Source: Sciurus carolinensis (Eukaryota; Chordata; Mammalia; Rodentia; Sciuridae). Taken from it: a DNA stretch of 64,000 bases. The stretch lies in contig NC_062220.1 of the NCBI RefSeq assembly GCF_902686445.1, positions 95,604,143 through 95,668,142 on the forward strand. Direction: 5' to 3'. Positions within the stretch are counted from its first letter, which is position 1. The number at the start of each line of letters is the position of its first letter. Made by a program: the position numbers and the translations under genes. The notes beneath the pieces are model-generated. The model was not told where the DNA came from. It saw only the letters and a program-made list of their open reading frames with translations, and did no database searches. This document shows, piece by piece, positions 46,235-57,664 of this stretch.

Positions 46235-46610
46235 AAATAAGAGGCAAACTATTTTAAAGGATAGCCTGGACTCATTAGCACGTTTCCTACTTCCTACCAC
46301 ATATTCCACTGCTGGGTGGCTCTAAGCAGCTGTTGGCCATAAGCTGTTAGACACATGGAAGCTGTTGCTACTTTCTGCACAAAATCAATCTTCTAGAAGT
46401 TCTGCAATGCAGGATTTGGAAAAGCTGTGAGCCAGTCAACTCATGAAGAACATAACTCAAAAGATGATAAAAGAGATAGCAATCAAATGACTATCATCAC
46501 AGTAAAGAGGACCCAAAAAGTGAGCCATCCTGCTTTCAACCAGATGAGACTGACCAAGATACCACAAGTAGAAAGTACTGGCCTAGTACTATAGTTTTCC
46601 TCACTTCCTG
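46235..46610. other. Unique sequence, nothing recognised
   Basis: Non-coding by inspection. Confidence 0.5.
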
Positions 46611-46626
46611 TTGAAACCCCTCAGTT

Positions 46627-46866
46627 TTGTTGTTGTTTTTCTCTCTTTTTCTTTTTTTGCGGGGGAGGGTACCGAGGGATTGAACTCAAGGGGCACTTAA
46701 CCACTGAGTCATATCCCAGCCTTTTTTTGTATTTTATTTAAAGACAGGGTCTCACTGAGTTGCTTAGCCCCTCACTAAGTTGCTATGGCTGGCTTTGAAC
46801 TCAAGATCCTCCTGCCACAGCCTCCAGAGTCGCTGGGATTACAGGCATGCACCACCCCACCTGGCT
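46627..46866 (-). mobile_element. B1-ID composite SINE, minus strand, with target-site duplications
   Basis: Reversed ID-like tail ('gagggattgaactcaaggggcacttaaccactgag'), reversed B1-like head ('gctgggattacaggcatgcaccacc'). Duplications gaaacccctcagtt (46613-46626) and gaaacctctcagtt (46867-46880) differ by one base. Confidence 0.95.
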
Positions 46867-46884
46867 GAAACCTCTCAGTTAGAC

Positions 46885-48075
46885 TCTAGCCAGGTGCTGG
46901 ACTGGTAAGTTCCAAGACAAACACCATCTTCACCCATGGACCTGTTCATTAGCAATCTCCCAGAAGGTTACATAAGGTGTTTCTCTGTCTGTCCAGTTCT
47001 CTGAGACCTGGAATGAGGTGGCCTCAGTAATGCCTTGAGATTTTTGTAGGCTCACTGAGTAATTGGTCTTTCACTTCATTGAGAACAAAGACCCAGGAGA
47101 AAAGAATACGGAATCTAAAATGAGGAATCCAGTTCTTCCTGTGACTCCAAAAGCCCTAAAGGAACTAATAATTAATTTCTGGCCTTTATTTGAAAATATT
47201 TGGATTTAGAATACTGAGGCAAAATTATTTTTACTGTCTGAGTATGTTTTTAGAACTTTTGTAAAAATCATCTGAATTCATTAAGCATCTGGTTTTGAAG
47301 GTCAAAATTACCTTTCTCAGACAACAGTGAGCTGAGATCAAAAGATGAGGAATATTGTTCAGGACAACCTAGAGGGAGATGGTGACCAGAGTTCTATGAG
47401 GCACAGTGAGCCTCAACTCACACTTTTTGTTCATTCCCTTTACCCAAGGGAATATTAATCTGGCATATTATTAAAGTTTACAAAAACATTTTTATTTGTT
47501 AGATGAAGAATGCATTTCCATATGAATCCGATTGGCAAAGTACCATGTAACAGCAGTTATGCTCAAGGATTTAGCCTTTTTAGAAAGAATTCATTCCTCT
47601 CTTATCTTAACTCTTATTCTCTAAAAGTGTTCCTTCATTTAATTGACCAAAGGCAGTTAAGTTCAGACAACACATTTCCTATATAAAAAGATTTTTGCTT
47701 ACTTTTCATAAAATAAGCTCTATTCTAGAAAACAGTCAAGTTTTCTAATAGTTCATTTCTAATCTACATCTCTAGCAATATTCTTTATTCCTTAATATGA
47801 GTTTTCATCCTTTGCTTTCCTTTCTGTACTCTTTCTCTCTTGTCTTTAATAGAAGGTCAGTGTCATGAATTCCAAAACCTGTCACTCTTATCCTTCTTCT
47901 AAGCTTGACCCTGCATAACCCTTTGAGCAAATCCATGGACCCACATCCACAGGATGTCCCACCATCCCTTCAAAGGTAATATATATTTTTCCTTACTAAA
48001 CCTTTGCTTCCCTTTTATCTCTTAAAAAAAAAAAAAAAGAAAAAAATCACTCTCCAAATCAGGGCATGTGTCCCT
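46885..48075. other. Unique sequence, nothing recognised
   Basis: AT-rich, no SINE. Ends in a 15-A run at about 48024-48039. Confidence 0.5.
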
Positions 48076-48084
48076 TGAAGCCAT

Positions 48085-48510
48085 CAGAGACCCCCTGAGG
48101 GAGTCCTTCATTGTTTATTTAGGAGGTGGCCAGGCTGTCCTACCAGGAGGCTCCTTCCCAGGGGACCTCCCCCCAGCTGCTGCCCCTCATCAGATCCCCT
48201 CCCTGGCCTGCCTGTGATGAGCCCTGGCAGCCTATGGCTGCTTAACCACCTGTTCCTGTCTGTTGGTCAAGACACCTGGTTTGGGGATTTCACTCAGCCC
48301 CCATGCTCACCTTGCAGCTCCAATCTGCTGCTGTCCACATTTCTGCCTTGACACCTGCCTGCTGAGGCTGGCAGCACCCCAGCTGAGATGCCCACACCTG
48401 TTAGTAACTTCCCACTGTGGGTGCAGGGCTCTGCTCAGACATGTGCACTTCAGGCACATGCCTGCCCTAGCACAGGCAATACCCAGGAAAGACAGCCTGG
48501 CTGTTCCATG
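48085..48510. other. Unexplained GC-rich block
   Basis: About 430 bp clearly richer in G+C than the AT-rich surroundings, but poor in CpG. On the minus strand it contains AATAAA (tttatt at 48115-48120) near its end. It resembles an LTR or 3'-UTR retrocopy in composition, but I recognise no family. The 84-codon plus frame at 48263-48517 has no recognisable motif. Confidence 0.4.
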
Positions 48511-48654
48511 TTTTTAATGACATGGAAAAAATGCTCACAAGATGATATTAAGGACTAAACACAAGAAAAGCATGTAGGATGACAATTTTTTTGTCAATTA
48601 GTTGGCTTTTCTCTCTCTCTGCTCTGAACTATGAGCTCTTGAAGGACTTTAATA

Positions 48655-48850
48655 AAAGACTTCCTGGAATTGAATCCTGGCTTCTACAGCGACTGCTTTG
48701 TAACTTTAGATTTATTAATTATTTCTCTCAGTGCTTCTGTTTTCTCTTCTGAAAAGCAGTTTCGAGCCTAAAGTAACATCATGGAGATTGACTTAAGTTT
48801 GGAGTAACATCTGGTACATAGTGAAATATTATATAAAGATCACCTATGAA
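48655..48850 (+). mobile_element. MIR SINE, plus strand
   Basis: 'ggaattgaatcctggcttctac', 'gcttttgtaactttag'-type core, 'tctctcagtgcttctgttttctcttctgaaaagcag'. Confidence 0.6.
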
Positions 48851-48854
48851 TAGC

Positions 48855-50660
48855 CTCCTTTATTTCTTATATCTCATTTGAACACTTCATAGGTATATTG
48901 TTGATTAAAGAAATTAAACAAAGAAATGAATGACTATCTAATTCTTCTTTCTTCTTAAAGTGACTCTGGTCCTTGGGGCTGCCTTCAGCTCCTGACTCAG
49001 CCTGTTTTTTAATTTTAAATTTGTTGTGTGTTTTGCCAACTCTAGATTATACTTGCTTTGAAGGGAGAGCTGCCTCTGAGACACTTCTTGGTCTGTGGCT
49101 CCTGAACCATCAATAGGTGTGCAATTAGTGAGCATTAATTAAGAACACATCTTTTTCTCACGTTCTAGCTTCTCTCTCCTTTTTCATTCTTTCTGACTGC
49201 CAGTGAGGCTCAGATGAGCAGTTGAAGAGGGGACACAGCAAGAGGATAGAAGCAATCCCAATCACCCCCTCAATCCCCTCCCCATACAGCCATCATCTCT
49301 CAGTTCTTTAATTGCAAAACTGTTTTCCCAAAAACCTTGGTTTCTAAAGTTTTTGGTCCTCAACTCTTAAAACAACCTTTCTCCAGTATTTTAAAAGAAT
49401 CTGACAGATGCTTTATTCTGACACTTTGAGGTGGTACAACACAGCACTTGGGATTTTCCTTTGCTTTTATAGACGGAAATTCATTGAACATATTCTGCAC
49501 AGCAGTTATGAGTAATGTTGGCCCAGGAAGAAAAGAAACCCAGCTTCCAAATGTCAGGACACCACTGAGAAAGGATCTGCATGTTGACTATGACTTGTAC
49601 TATGTGACTTGGAGAAACTTTAATGTTCAGTAACCCATCTAGATCCCAGAGGGGCTTTGTGACATTGTGTCACTGACACCAGCCACTTTATTACAGTTTT
49701 CCTTCTCCAGTGATCCTCCTGACTCTGCTCTGTATTTTTAAACCATATACTTTCAGCATGGAGCAACCTGAAGTGTTCTGAGACGGGCGTGTGCACACAA
49801 TTTTCCTAATAACAACCTAACTAGTCAGGAAAATAATGACAAAACCACACTTTCCAGAGGCAAATTTAGCTGATTCTTGGAAAGCAAGTATTTTGACAAC
49901 AGTTGCAATGTGAAGCACTGACACAAGATTCCAGTAATTAATAGAAATGACAGAGGCTCACAACAACCTCTCCAATGTGGTAAAACCATGTTATCACATT
50001 AATTTCAAAAATTAAAAGATGACAGGCTGTGCTACCTTTTTCTTGACAAATGATGACTTGCTTCAAAAATGGTTTACTAAAAAGGACTTGTTTCAAGCTT
50101 CATAAAACTAATTAAATATGATATTTTGCCAAGATAAAATCAAAATTATGTCTCACAAAAATCACTGGACTATGAAGATAATAAATGAAGACAAAAATAA
50201 TTAACACTCAAAAGCCCTGGTGGGTTAAAGACAAACAGATAAGCTTTCTCTTTTAGATACTCTAACAAACTTCTATGCAGCAGAAATTGTGTTTTCCTTC
50301 CACTGGAAGAGAAACTGCAAGTTTAGAAGAAGACAGAACTGTTAAGATGAACTACACAAAAGTAAAGCACTACTTGCATCAGTTATGTTTTCCTGTGATT
50401 CTCCTTCCTCGTCCTTGATTTTTTCATACTGCCCCATAACAACATTAGTATAAGGAATTACCGTGGAGACAAGGAACAATGTTTTCTCCTAAAATTTCAT
50501 TATCTCCAATAGCAACAACAACCAATTTCCTAATTCATCCCTCTTTCCCTGCTTCCCTGTCACACCTTCCTTATTATAAATCTTTTCCAAGAAGCACCTC
50601 CAGCCTCCAGATGATTCTGTATTCACTGGCAGGTCATTTTCTGCTACCAGGCCTTGCACT
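48855..50660. other. Unique sequence, nothing recognised
   Basis: About 1.8 kb with no gene or repeat I can support. Frames at 48938-49135 and 49448-49633 lack motifs. Confidence 0.45.
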
Positions 50661-50667
50661 AAAGTGG

Positions 50668-50705
50668 TTTTTTGTTTTGTTTTGTTTTGTTTTGTTTTGT
50701 TTTCC

Positions 50706-50748
<43 letters not shown>
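50668..50748. repeat. Compound microsatellite (TTTTG)n-(GT)n
   Basis: Seven TTTTG units (50668-50704) followed after 'cc' by about 21 GT units (50707-50748). Open frames on both strands here are repeat products. Confidence 0.97.
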
Positions 50749-50749
<1 letters not shown>

Positions 50750-50754
50750 AAATG

Positions 50755-51535
50755 AAAGATTCATACTGCAAATCACTTCAGGTCTTGTGGTCTGTTCACT
50801 TCATCCCTGTGAAATAATCTCCTTTTTTGTCTCAAGTTCATATATGGAAGGCTAACTGTATTTATGTGCATAGTTTAAAAATTAAAAGTCAAACAGGCAA
50901 AGTAGGAATAAATAGAAAAAAGCATCCACTCTGATGGACAAGATAGCATCAGACTAGGTGAGTAGATATGAGGAAGCTGGGTAAGTTCTGATGGCAGGTA
51001 GGGTTCAGGTTCAATTTAAACACAGATTATGAAGGCTTGGCAAGAACAAAGAAACTGAGATGGGAAGGAATACAGCAATCAAGTTAATACTAAAATGAAT
51101 TGGTGGCAAAGTGAGTTCACATTTTCCATTTAGTTTTTTCCCACATTTGACTGATCTCTCACCACTGCAGAGCTGGTCTATGTGTTTCTGTGAGGATGCA
51201 CCAATTCCACTTCATCCTTTTCTGAGTGGTAATGGATGTGCTAAGAATCTTGCCAGCAGATTGTGGGCTTCCAGGTCTCAAACAAATGTCCCATTAATGT
51301 GCTAGTGACAACCTGAGGCGGAACCACAGCCACACAGAACAATAAAATAGTCTTTGCAGGAAGGACTTAAAATAAGCCAAAGATGGTCTCAATCTCACAT
51401 TCTTTCTCCAAACTTCCCTACTTCAACATCATCAACCCCCACTGTCATTATCTAGCATCACTTGGCCAACCCTTCTGAAGAAATTGATAACAGTAGTAGC
51501 TCTTTGTTCACTGACTACAACTTATCCCCCACAAA
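50755..51535. other. Unique sequence, nothing recognised
   Basis: No gene recognised. Confidence 0.5.
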
Positions 51536-51539
51536 ATGA

Positions 51540-51655
51540 TGTCACTAAGTCTATTTTACCAGTGAGAAAATGGCATGAGGATTCTGAGGCTTTAACTCAC
51601 ATGCTCACATCTGGACAGCACAGGTACCAGAATCAGAATTTGAACCCAGACCTGT
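51540..51655 (-). mobile_element. MIR SINE, minus strand
   Basis: 'attttaccagtgagaaaatggcatgaggattctgaggctttaactcacatgctcac', 'ccagaatcagaatttgaacccagacctg' is antisense MIR. The 128-codon frame 51484-51870 runs through it and is not a gene. Confidence 0.7.
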
Positions 51656-51659
51656 ATGA

Positions 51660-52700
51660 TTTCAGAATTCTTGCTCTTCCATTCCCTCCCAAATCTAGAG
51701 TCTTCATAACCAGGAGCATAAAGCTCAGGTACCCAGAGCTAACACCTGAGGGGAAGGATGCTGGAATTCTGGAATCTTGGTCCCTGGCATGTGTTAAGTT
51801 TTTGATAAATGTTATCTTAAGCACATGTTTTAGCATTACTGTGAGAATAGTCAATGATCCTTCCTCGTGAATTATCTACACAAATTATAACAAAAGCCAA
51901 CATTAACAATGAAACTTTAGACACCATCTCCTCTCCCAGGGGAAGAAATCTCTCAGCTCCAGTTCTTTTCTCTCTTTTAATGCCCAAATCACAACCCCCA
52001 ACTCAGTTTCTCAGTAGTCCCCTTTTATCTCAGGTCACTTCAACTTAAGTGTAAATCTATCCATAAGTTCGAATTCAAAAGTCTCTTCCAGTTTTCAACT
52101 TGCTTTCATTTTGTTCTGGTTTGCCACAGTGTAAACCTGCAGTAGATGCTACATCTGTCCTGGCTTTCACATTGTGTTGACTCCCAGTCCTGCCAGTTCA
52201 ATCAAGGGCAGCTCTCTAGATGTTCCTCTCTAACCAGCCTGTGAGTACAGAGGAGCAATTAAGAGTAGACTCTATTTGGATTGCCCCAGGTGTTTTGGGC
52301 AGAAGGCACAGTGAATGCATACTCAGTGAATGTTCATGACGTATATGGAGGAACTAACAATGTCACATGAATGAGAGAGAGTGGTTAAAAAGGCAGTTGA
52401 GAGGCAAAAAGTGCCTAAGTCCCATAGATAACTGTTGAAGGTTTGGACCCATCATATGATTTTAGACAGGAAAGTGACATAACTGGGTGTGTATTTTCAA
52501 ACAATATGGGATTTTGCTGGAGGCTAAGAAACCAGTTAAGTGGACAAATTGGCCAGTGCACCAAACCCAAAAGTAACATGGAAGAGGATTCATATTGATG
52601 TCTATATTGATGTCTGACTCATTTTCCTGTACCCATTTCTAAATTTTCTAAGAAAAATGTGAGTCCACTTAAATATTCCTCCAGTGGTATTGCCTAACTT
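51660..52700. other. Unique or unrecognised old sequence
   Basis: 'gattttagacaggaaagtgacataactgg' at about 52461-52489 resembles antisense L2-type text. Nothing else recognised. Confidence 0.4.
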
Positions 52701-52714
52701 GGTAGATGTCACCA

Positions 52715-52905
52715 CCAGATATTCACAGTGGCTTGGGAGGCTGAAGTAGGATTGCAAGTCCAAAGCCAACCTCCGCAATAAGCAAGGCCCTATGCAACTT
52801 AGCAAGACTCTGTCTCAAAATAAAAATAAAAAGAGCTGAGGATGTGGGTAAAGGATTAAGCACCCCTGAGTACAATACCTGGCAACAAAATTAAAAAAGA
52901 AAAGA
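52715..52905 (+). mobile_element. B1-ID composite SINE, 5' end decayed, plus strand
   Basis: 'gtggcttgggaggctgaagtaggattgcaag', 'tatgcaacttagcaagactctgtctc', 'gctgaggatgtggg', then an A-rich tail. Confidence 0.88.
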
Positions 52906-52907
52906 AA

Positions 52908-53305
52908 AGAATCTTGGAATCATCTTTAACACCTCAGCCTCACCACCACATATAATCATTCACAATTTCTATCAAATCAGTTTTCTCACATGTCTTATTG
53001 AGGCATATAACTTCTTTCCATCTCCCCTGTCACCATCCCAGGCGATGGCATGATCATTTCTTGACTGTGCTACTACAAGAGCAATCTAATCAGTCTCTCT
53101 CATTCCATCTTACTTCTCAAGGAGATAATTCTCAAACTAGGATCATCTAAAAGTACAAAGCACCATGTCATTACCTTGTTTAGACACCTTTTATTTTCCC
53201 ACCTCCTAGAAAACAGATCAGTCCACAGGGCTCTTCATGAGAAATCCTTACCTCACCCAACCAGTCAAGTCCAGAGACCCTACTCTTCCTCACTATCAGA
53301 TTTTT
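52908..53305 (+). mobile_element. L2-type LINE fragment, plus strand
   Basis: 'cttggaatcatctttaacacctc', 'tttctatcaaatcag', 'tgactgtgctactacaagagcaatctaatcagtctc', 'aggatcatctaaaagtacaaagcaccatgtcattacc' follow L2 ORF2 text in order. Confidence 0.65.
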
Positions 53306-53329
53306 CTTCAGTGCCAAAGAGATACTAGG

Positions 53330-53715
53330 CAGGATCTCTTTTTAAATATTTCCTCTTTTCCATTCATTCTCTTCTTGGTTAGTAAAGCTGCCAATTGAAC
53401 ATAGGTTGGCATTTTTTAAGTTTATCCTTTTCAACATATTTGGTATTCACATTTTTTACTCCTTTATCATTTGGGCCATGTTCTAGATGAATCCCTTAAT
53501 TTTACCCTTCAATTTACCAATTCTCTCTTCAGCCAAATCTACTTTATCTGTGCATTTTATTTCTTTGAAATACCTGCTATATTTATTTTACACATTTTAC
53601 TTGTTTTATGTAAATTTTCATTTTTAAGATTTCTAATCGGTTTCTTCTCATCATGGGTTTTATATCCACCTACTTTGTGTTCATAATCTTCTGTCTGCCT
53701 GGATATTATTCTCTC
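53330..53715 (-). mobile_element. T-rich old LINE-like sequence, orientation uncertain
   Basis: 'tttcatttttaagatttctaatcgg' and neighbouring T-rich text resemble antisense parts of ancient LINEs, but I cannot name the family. Confidence 0.3.
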
Positions 53716-53719
53716 TCTT

Positions 53720-54405
53720 TAAAGTTCTCCCTGTGAGGAAACTTGATTTTTAAGCTCTCCCTTGCACTCTGTGATCCTCCACACTGACCAGCTAGACAGC
53801 AATAGCAGATATGATAAAGAGAGAGTCCAGCTATAGGCACATTTTCTGTGATGACTAGTTAGATAGAAAAGTTGAGGAAGAGAGAATTCTCTAGGAAGAC
53901 ACAGTTTTAGCTTGAGCAAACTTGGTGTATGTTCACGTCCAACACAGAGAAAAGGAAAACATGAAAAGAAGAAAAACTACACAGGTTGAGGCACAAAGAA
54001 GACTGTAAGAGTCTGAAATACAAGGGACTCTAGATGAACAAGGCAAGTAGGCAGATGGATATTCATTTATATGGGTCAGGAGGTCAAGGAAAAAAGTGTC
54101 AGCAAGAAAGTACAAGCATCTTATGATGATGAACTGATAAATCCAAACACAGCACCACAAACTTGTCCCAAAGAAAAGATTAGTATTAATCATTTTGAAA
54201 ATGGATACAACTACTCTGAAAATCACTTGGTTGCCTTCTGGTTATAGGAGGCAATGATGTGAGGATCCACATAGGTCTTCATAAAGTCAATTGGTGGAAA
54301 TGTAGTAACATGTTTAGAATATATGGTGAGGACAAAGGAAGGAATGTGCTCACCAGAGTCATTCCTTTTAATAATTATATTAAATTTTCTATATCAGTAG
54401 ACAGA
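53720..54405. other. Unique sequence, nothing recognised
   Basis: The 97-codon minus frame at 53933-54226 is hydrophobic and Phe/Leu-rich, typical of AT-rich chance frames. Confidence 0.45.
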
Positions 54406-54409
54406 GTAT

Positions 54410-54900
54410 AGCCATCACCTATCTCCTCTGTTCAACAAACATTCATTATGAGTTATGTCTTTACCATGTGCCAGACAAAACCCAGCTGACCCATGCAGAG
54501 GATCACACAAGGAGTTACAACACTGGCAAATGGAGCCACACAGGATGTTATAAACACAGCTAGCAGGGTTCCTCAACTAGACAGAGGAGTCAGAAAAGAT
54601 CCTTTCTAAGGAAATTATACTTCATGTAGGATGGAAGAATAAACAGGAGTTAGATAGGAGGAGAAGCAAGGGGTGTGATTTCCAGTTAAAAGAAGTCACA
54701 TTTAAGAAGACTCAGAAGAGGAAAGGAATTTGTGCTCATGCAGGGAGAAAAAGGTCACTTGATGAGAACCCAGATAAGGGAGCCATAGTGTCTCTAAATG
54801 AGTCTGGTGAAGTAGGCAAGGGCCAGGGATAGCAGGGTTCCAGAAAACACAGCAAAATGTCTGGATTCTATTCCAAGAGCAGTGGGAGAGCCACTGAACA
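54410..54900 (-). mobile_element. L2 LINE, minus strand
   Basis: 'gttcaacaaacattcattatgagttatgtctttaccatgtgccagac' (antisense L2 end), 'gtcagaaaagatcctttctaaggaaattatacttcatgtaggatggaagaataaacaggagttag' and 'atgtctggattctattccaagagcagtgggagagcc' are antisense L2 words in the right order. Confidence 0.65.
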
Positions 54901-54904
54901 AGGT

Positions 54905-56025
54905 AAGTCTGGGAAAATGGACTGGAGTGGAAGTAGGAGCAGAGTCCTGGAGTCCTGCTGTCACCCAGTGCAAATAAGTTGGAGCAGTGGCAGTGAGGAG
55001 GGACAAAAGGTAGAAGGAACCCAGAACCATTTGGGAACTAGGTTCTACAGAATTCGCTATTTGAGGAGGTATGGGAGATGAGAAGGGGGTGTCATGCATG
55101 AGGGTGACACTGTTGATTGAGAGGACCCACAAATCCACTTGATGAATATCATGAATATCTAACTAATACAATCTAGAAAAGCATGCATTTTTTTTTCTCT
55201 GAGGCTCCTCTCATTTCCATAGAGTTCTGGGCATACTGCACATTATGTCCACATACCTGTAGGGATAAAGTACAAGCTGCCTTTTTCTATAACAAACTGC
55301 CTTTTTCTGGGAATCCGGAGTCCTCCTTCATACTGAAATCTACACACGTATATACCCCACCATAAATTTCCAGTTGACTTAGCAGGAAAATAAAGCACAT
55401 GGTATGACATGCACAGAAGGGTCTGGAAATGTGAGAGGTCTCAGTCACCAAATCAAAACCAAATACAGTTGATACAAGACTCTGCCCTGAGTTACCCAAA
55501 CTTCCCTCAGTACAGTGCTGTGGAGGGAAGTAGAATGGAAGAGAAAAACCACCTCTACCTACCTAGATGGCAAACTAAACTCTGCAGATCATTTTCGGAA
55601 GGAAAAACAGAATGATTGCTGGAGTTCATTCTGGCTCAATTAAACTCACTTCTCAACCAAAGAGACGAGCACATTTGCCATCTTTCTCTTCCAAAGCATG
55701 GTGCACTCCACGTGAGGTTATACAGACTATCCCACAAGAAGAAAGCTAAAACCAGAAAAGGAAGTACCCCAGTCACTTTATTTTAAAGGAAGTTTAACAA
55801 ATAGCTGGTACATTACCAAATCTAACGGTTGCAAAAATCAGATGAGGGATGGCTATTTATCCACTAATGTCATTCTGAAAGCAAAAAAGCAATAGTGCAA
55901 TACCACACAATTTTTATTTTGCCTTTCTTACATGGGACAGAGTAAGTGATTGAAGATATTATGTTTGTACTCTGGACTCAAAGTTACTGTGGGAACCAGA
56001 ATTATTGCCAGCAGATAGAGTGAGA
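54905..56025. other. Unique sequence, nothing recognised
   Basis: Open frames on both strands (54794-55138 minus, 54857-55081 plus) overlap an L2 relic and each other. No gene is supported. Confidence 0.45.
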
Positions 56026-56029
56026 AATT

Positions 56030-56225
56030 TCAAGCCCTCCACAATAGTGATTTCCAAATGTAGGTCCAACCACATGAGTGTTCCACCAGGGGAACATGAT
56101 AAAAACAGGAATCCCTGCAACTTGAACCCCACTTACAAAATAATTCTCCCTGACATGTTCAATATGCTTCCTGAGCAATTCTAATGCAGGGATGAGCTTG
56201 GAAGCCCTGATCCAGTCCATTTTCA
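56030..56225. mobile_element. MER5-like DNA transposon
   Basis: 'aatagtgatttccaaatgtaggtcc', 'gagtgttccaccaggggaac', 'cctgagcaattctaatgcagggatgagcttgg': both arms of a MER5-type element are readable. Confidence 0.55.
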
Positions 56226-56402
56226 CAAGAGAAAATTCTGTCCACCTCCCAGGGGACATTTGGCAAAGTCTGAAGACACTTTTTGCTTATCCTATCTGGG
56301 GAAGGGGTTATACTGGCATCTAATAAATCAAGGCCAGGATGCTCTAAAATACTACAAAACACAGGACAACCCTCACCACCAAGAATTATCAGACCCAAGA
56401 TG

Positions 56403-56573
56403 GAGGGGAAAGGTGGGAGGGGAGGGGGGAAGGGAAAGGGAAAAAATGGCAGAATGAATCAAACAACATTACCCTATGTAAATTTATGATTACACAAATG
56501 GTATGCCTTTACGCCATGTACAGACAGAGAAAAAACATGTATCCCATTTGTTTACAATAAAAAAAAAAAAAAA
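56403..56573 (+). mobile_element. Short L1 3' stub with long target-site duplication
   Basis: About 170 bp of L1 3' UTR: a G/A-rich tract, 'agaatgaatcaaacaacattaccctatgt', 'gtatcccatttgtttacaataaaa' and a 17-A tail. A 22-base direct repeat at 56381-56402 and 56574-56595 (one mismatch) frames it. The long, clean duplication marks it as one of the youngest insertions in the window. Confidence 0.93.
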
Positions 56574-56599
56574 AAGAATTATCAGACCCAAAATGACAA

Positions 56600-56980
56600 T
56601 GTGCAAAGGGTAAAAAATGATCTAATCCGACCACTTGGGGGTAAAAACAGTGTGAGGAAATTATAGGACTTCTAGTTTCTGCAATGCAAGGTTAGAACTC
56701 AGCTCTCCAGATATTCTGTCCCATTCTCCTGACTCAATGTGATCTTGAAAGACCCATCTGAATTCAAGTCACTTTATTTGGAATTTAACTGTCCTTCACT
56801 AGGCAGTCAATATTTAAATGTGCTGGGAATTACGCTTTTTTTCAGGCTAAAGAGCAGGCTTTAATGCATGTAAGGGAAATTTGGTATTATTGGTTCCCAT
56901 CTTGCCTAAAACATGACACTTATTCTACTCTGTACCAGATAGAATTTACAACTGGCTTTTAGTGGTTACCATTATTAAGC
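56600..56980. other. Unique sequence, nothing recognised
   Basis: Non-coding by inspection. Confidence 0.5.
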
Positions 56981-56984
56981 AGAG

Positions 56985-57160
56985 AGCTGAATGATTATCT
57001 CACAGCATCCCTATAACACCAGGAAGGGTTTATAAACATTGCCAATTCTCCTTATAAAGCACTAAATCTGTTCTCGATTTCACAGCAGTTAAGTGGCAGA
57101 ACCTGATTAGAGTACATATCAGTCCACCCTGAAGTCCATGCTCTTAATTGGCATGCTGAA
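56985..57160 (-). mobile_element. MIR SINE, minus strand
   Basis: 'tctcacagcatccctataac', 'ttctcgatttcacagcagttaagtggcagaacctgattag', '..ccctgaagtccatgctctt' is antisense MIR. Confidence 0.7.
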
Positions 57161-57424
57161 ATGCCTGCCCAAAAGTCCAGCCCTGATCAAATTAGTTTTT
57201 CAAGGCTGGTGTCTGCTTCAGAAGGGCTCCCTCTCTACTAACCCAGACCACTCACCAGGTTTCTCCTAATTTTTAAGGAAATACATAAAAGAACGTGTCT
57301 ATGGAATTCTCATTGTAGCTCTGCAATGACGTATGCATCTGTTCAAACCAGGCGGGGTGTGACTAGTGGGAACCACCATGTAGGACTATAAGATGTGGAG
57401 ACACTAAAACAGAACTGACAAACA

Positions 57425-57660
57425 GAAAGACAGTCTGTTTGGTGTCAAACAGTGTGAGATTCAAATCAGCACTCTCCCAGCTGAGTATTGCTAGGCAAAT
57501 TAATGAATGTGTAAATAATTTTGAAATAGGAAATCTAAAGCCAATCTTGCAGGTCTGTAGCAGGATGATAAAATACTACTCTGTGAAGCACATTGCCTGG
57601 GACATAGTGTGTGCAAAAATGTTGCTATTATTATTATTACTATTACTACTATTATTATGC
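57425..57660 (+). mobile_element. MIR SINE, plus strand, with (ATT)n tail
   Basis: 'tttggtgtcaaacagtgtgagattcaaatcagcactctcccagctgagtattgctaggcaaatt', 'aggatgataaaatactactctgtgaagcac', 'gcctgggacatagt', then an (ATT/ACT)n run at 57622-57657. Confidence 0.72.
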
Positions 57661-57664
57661 ACAG

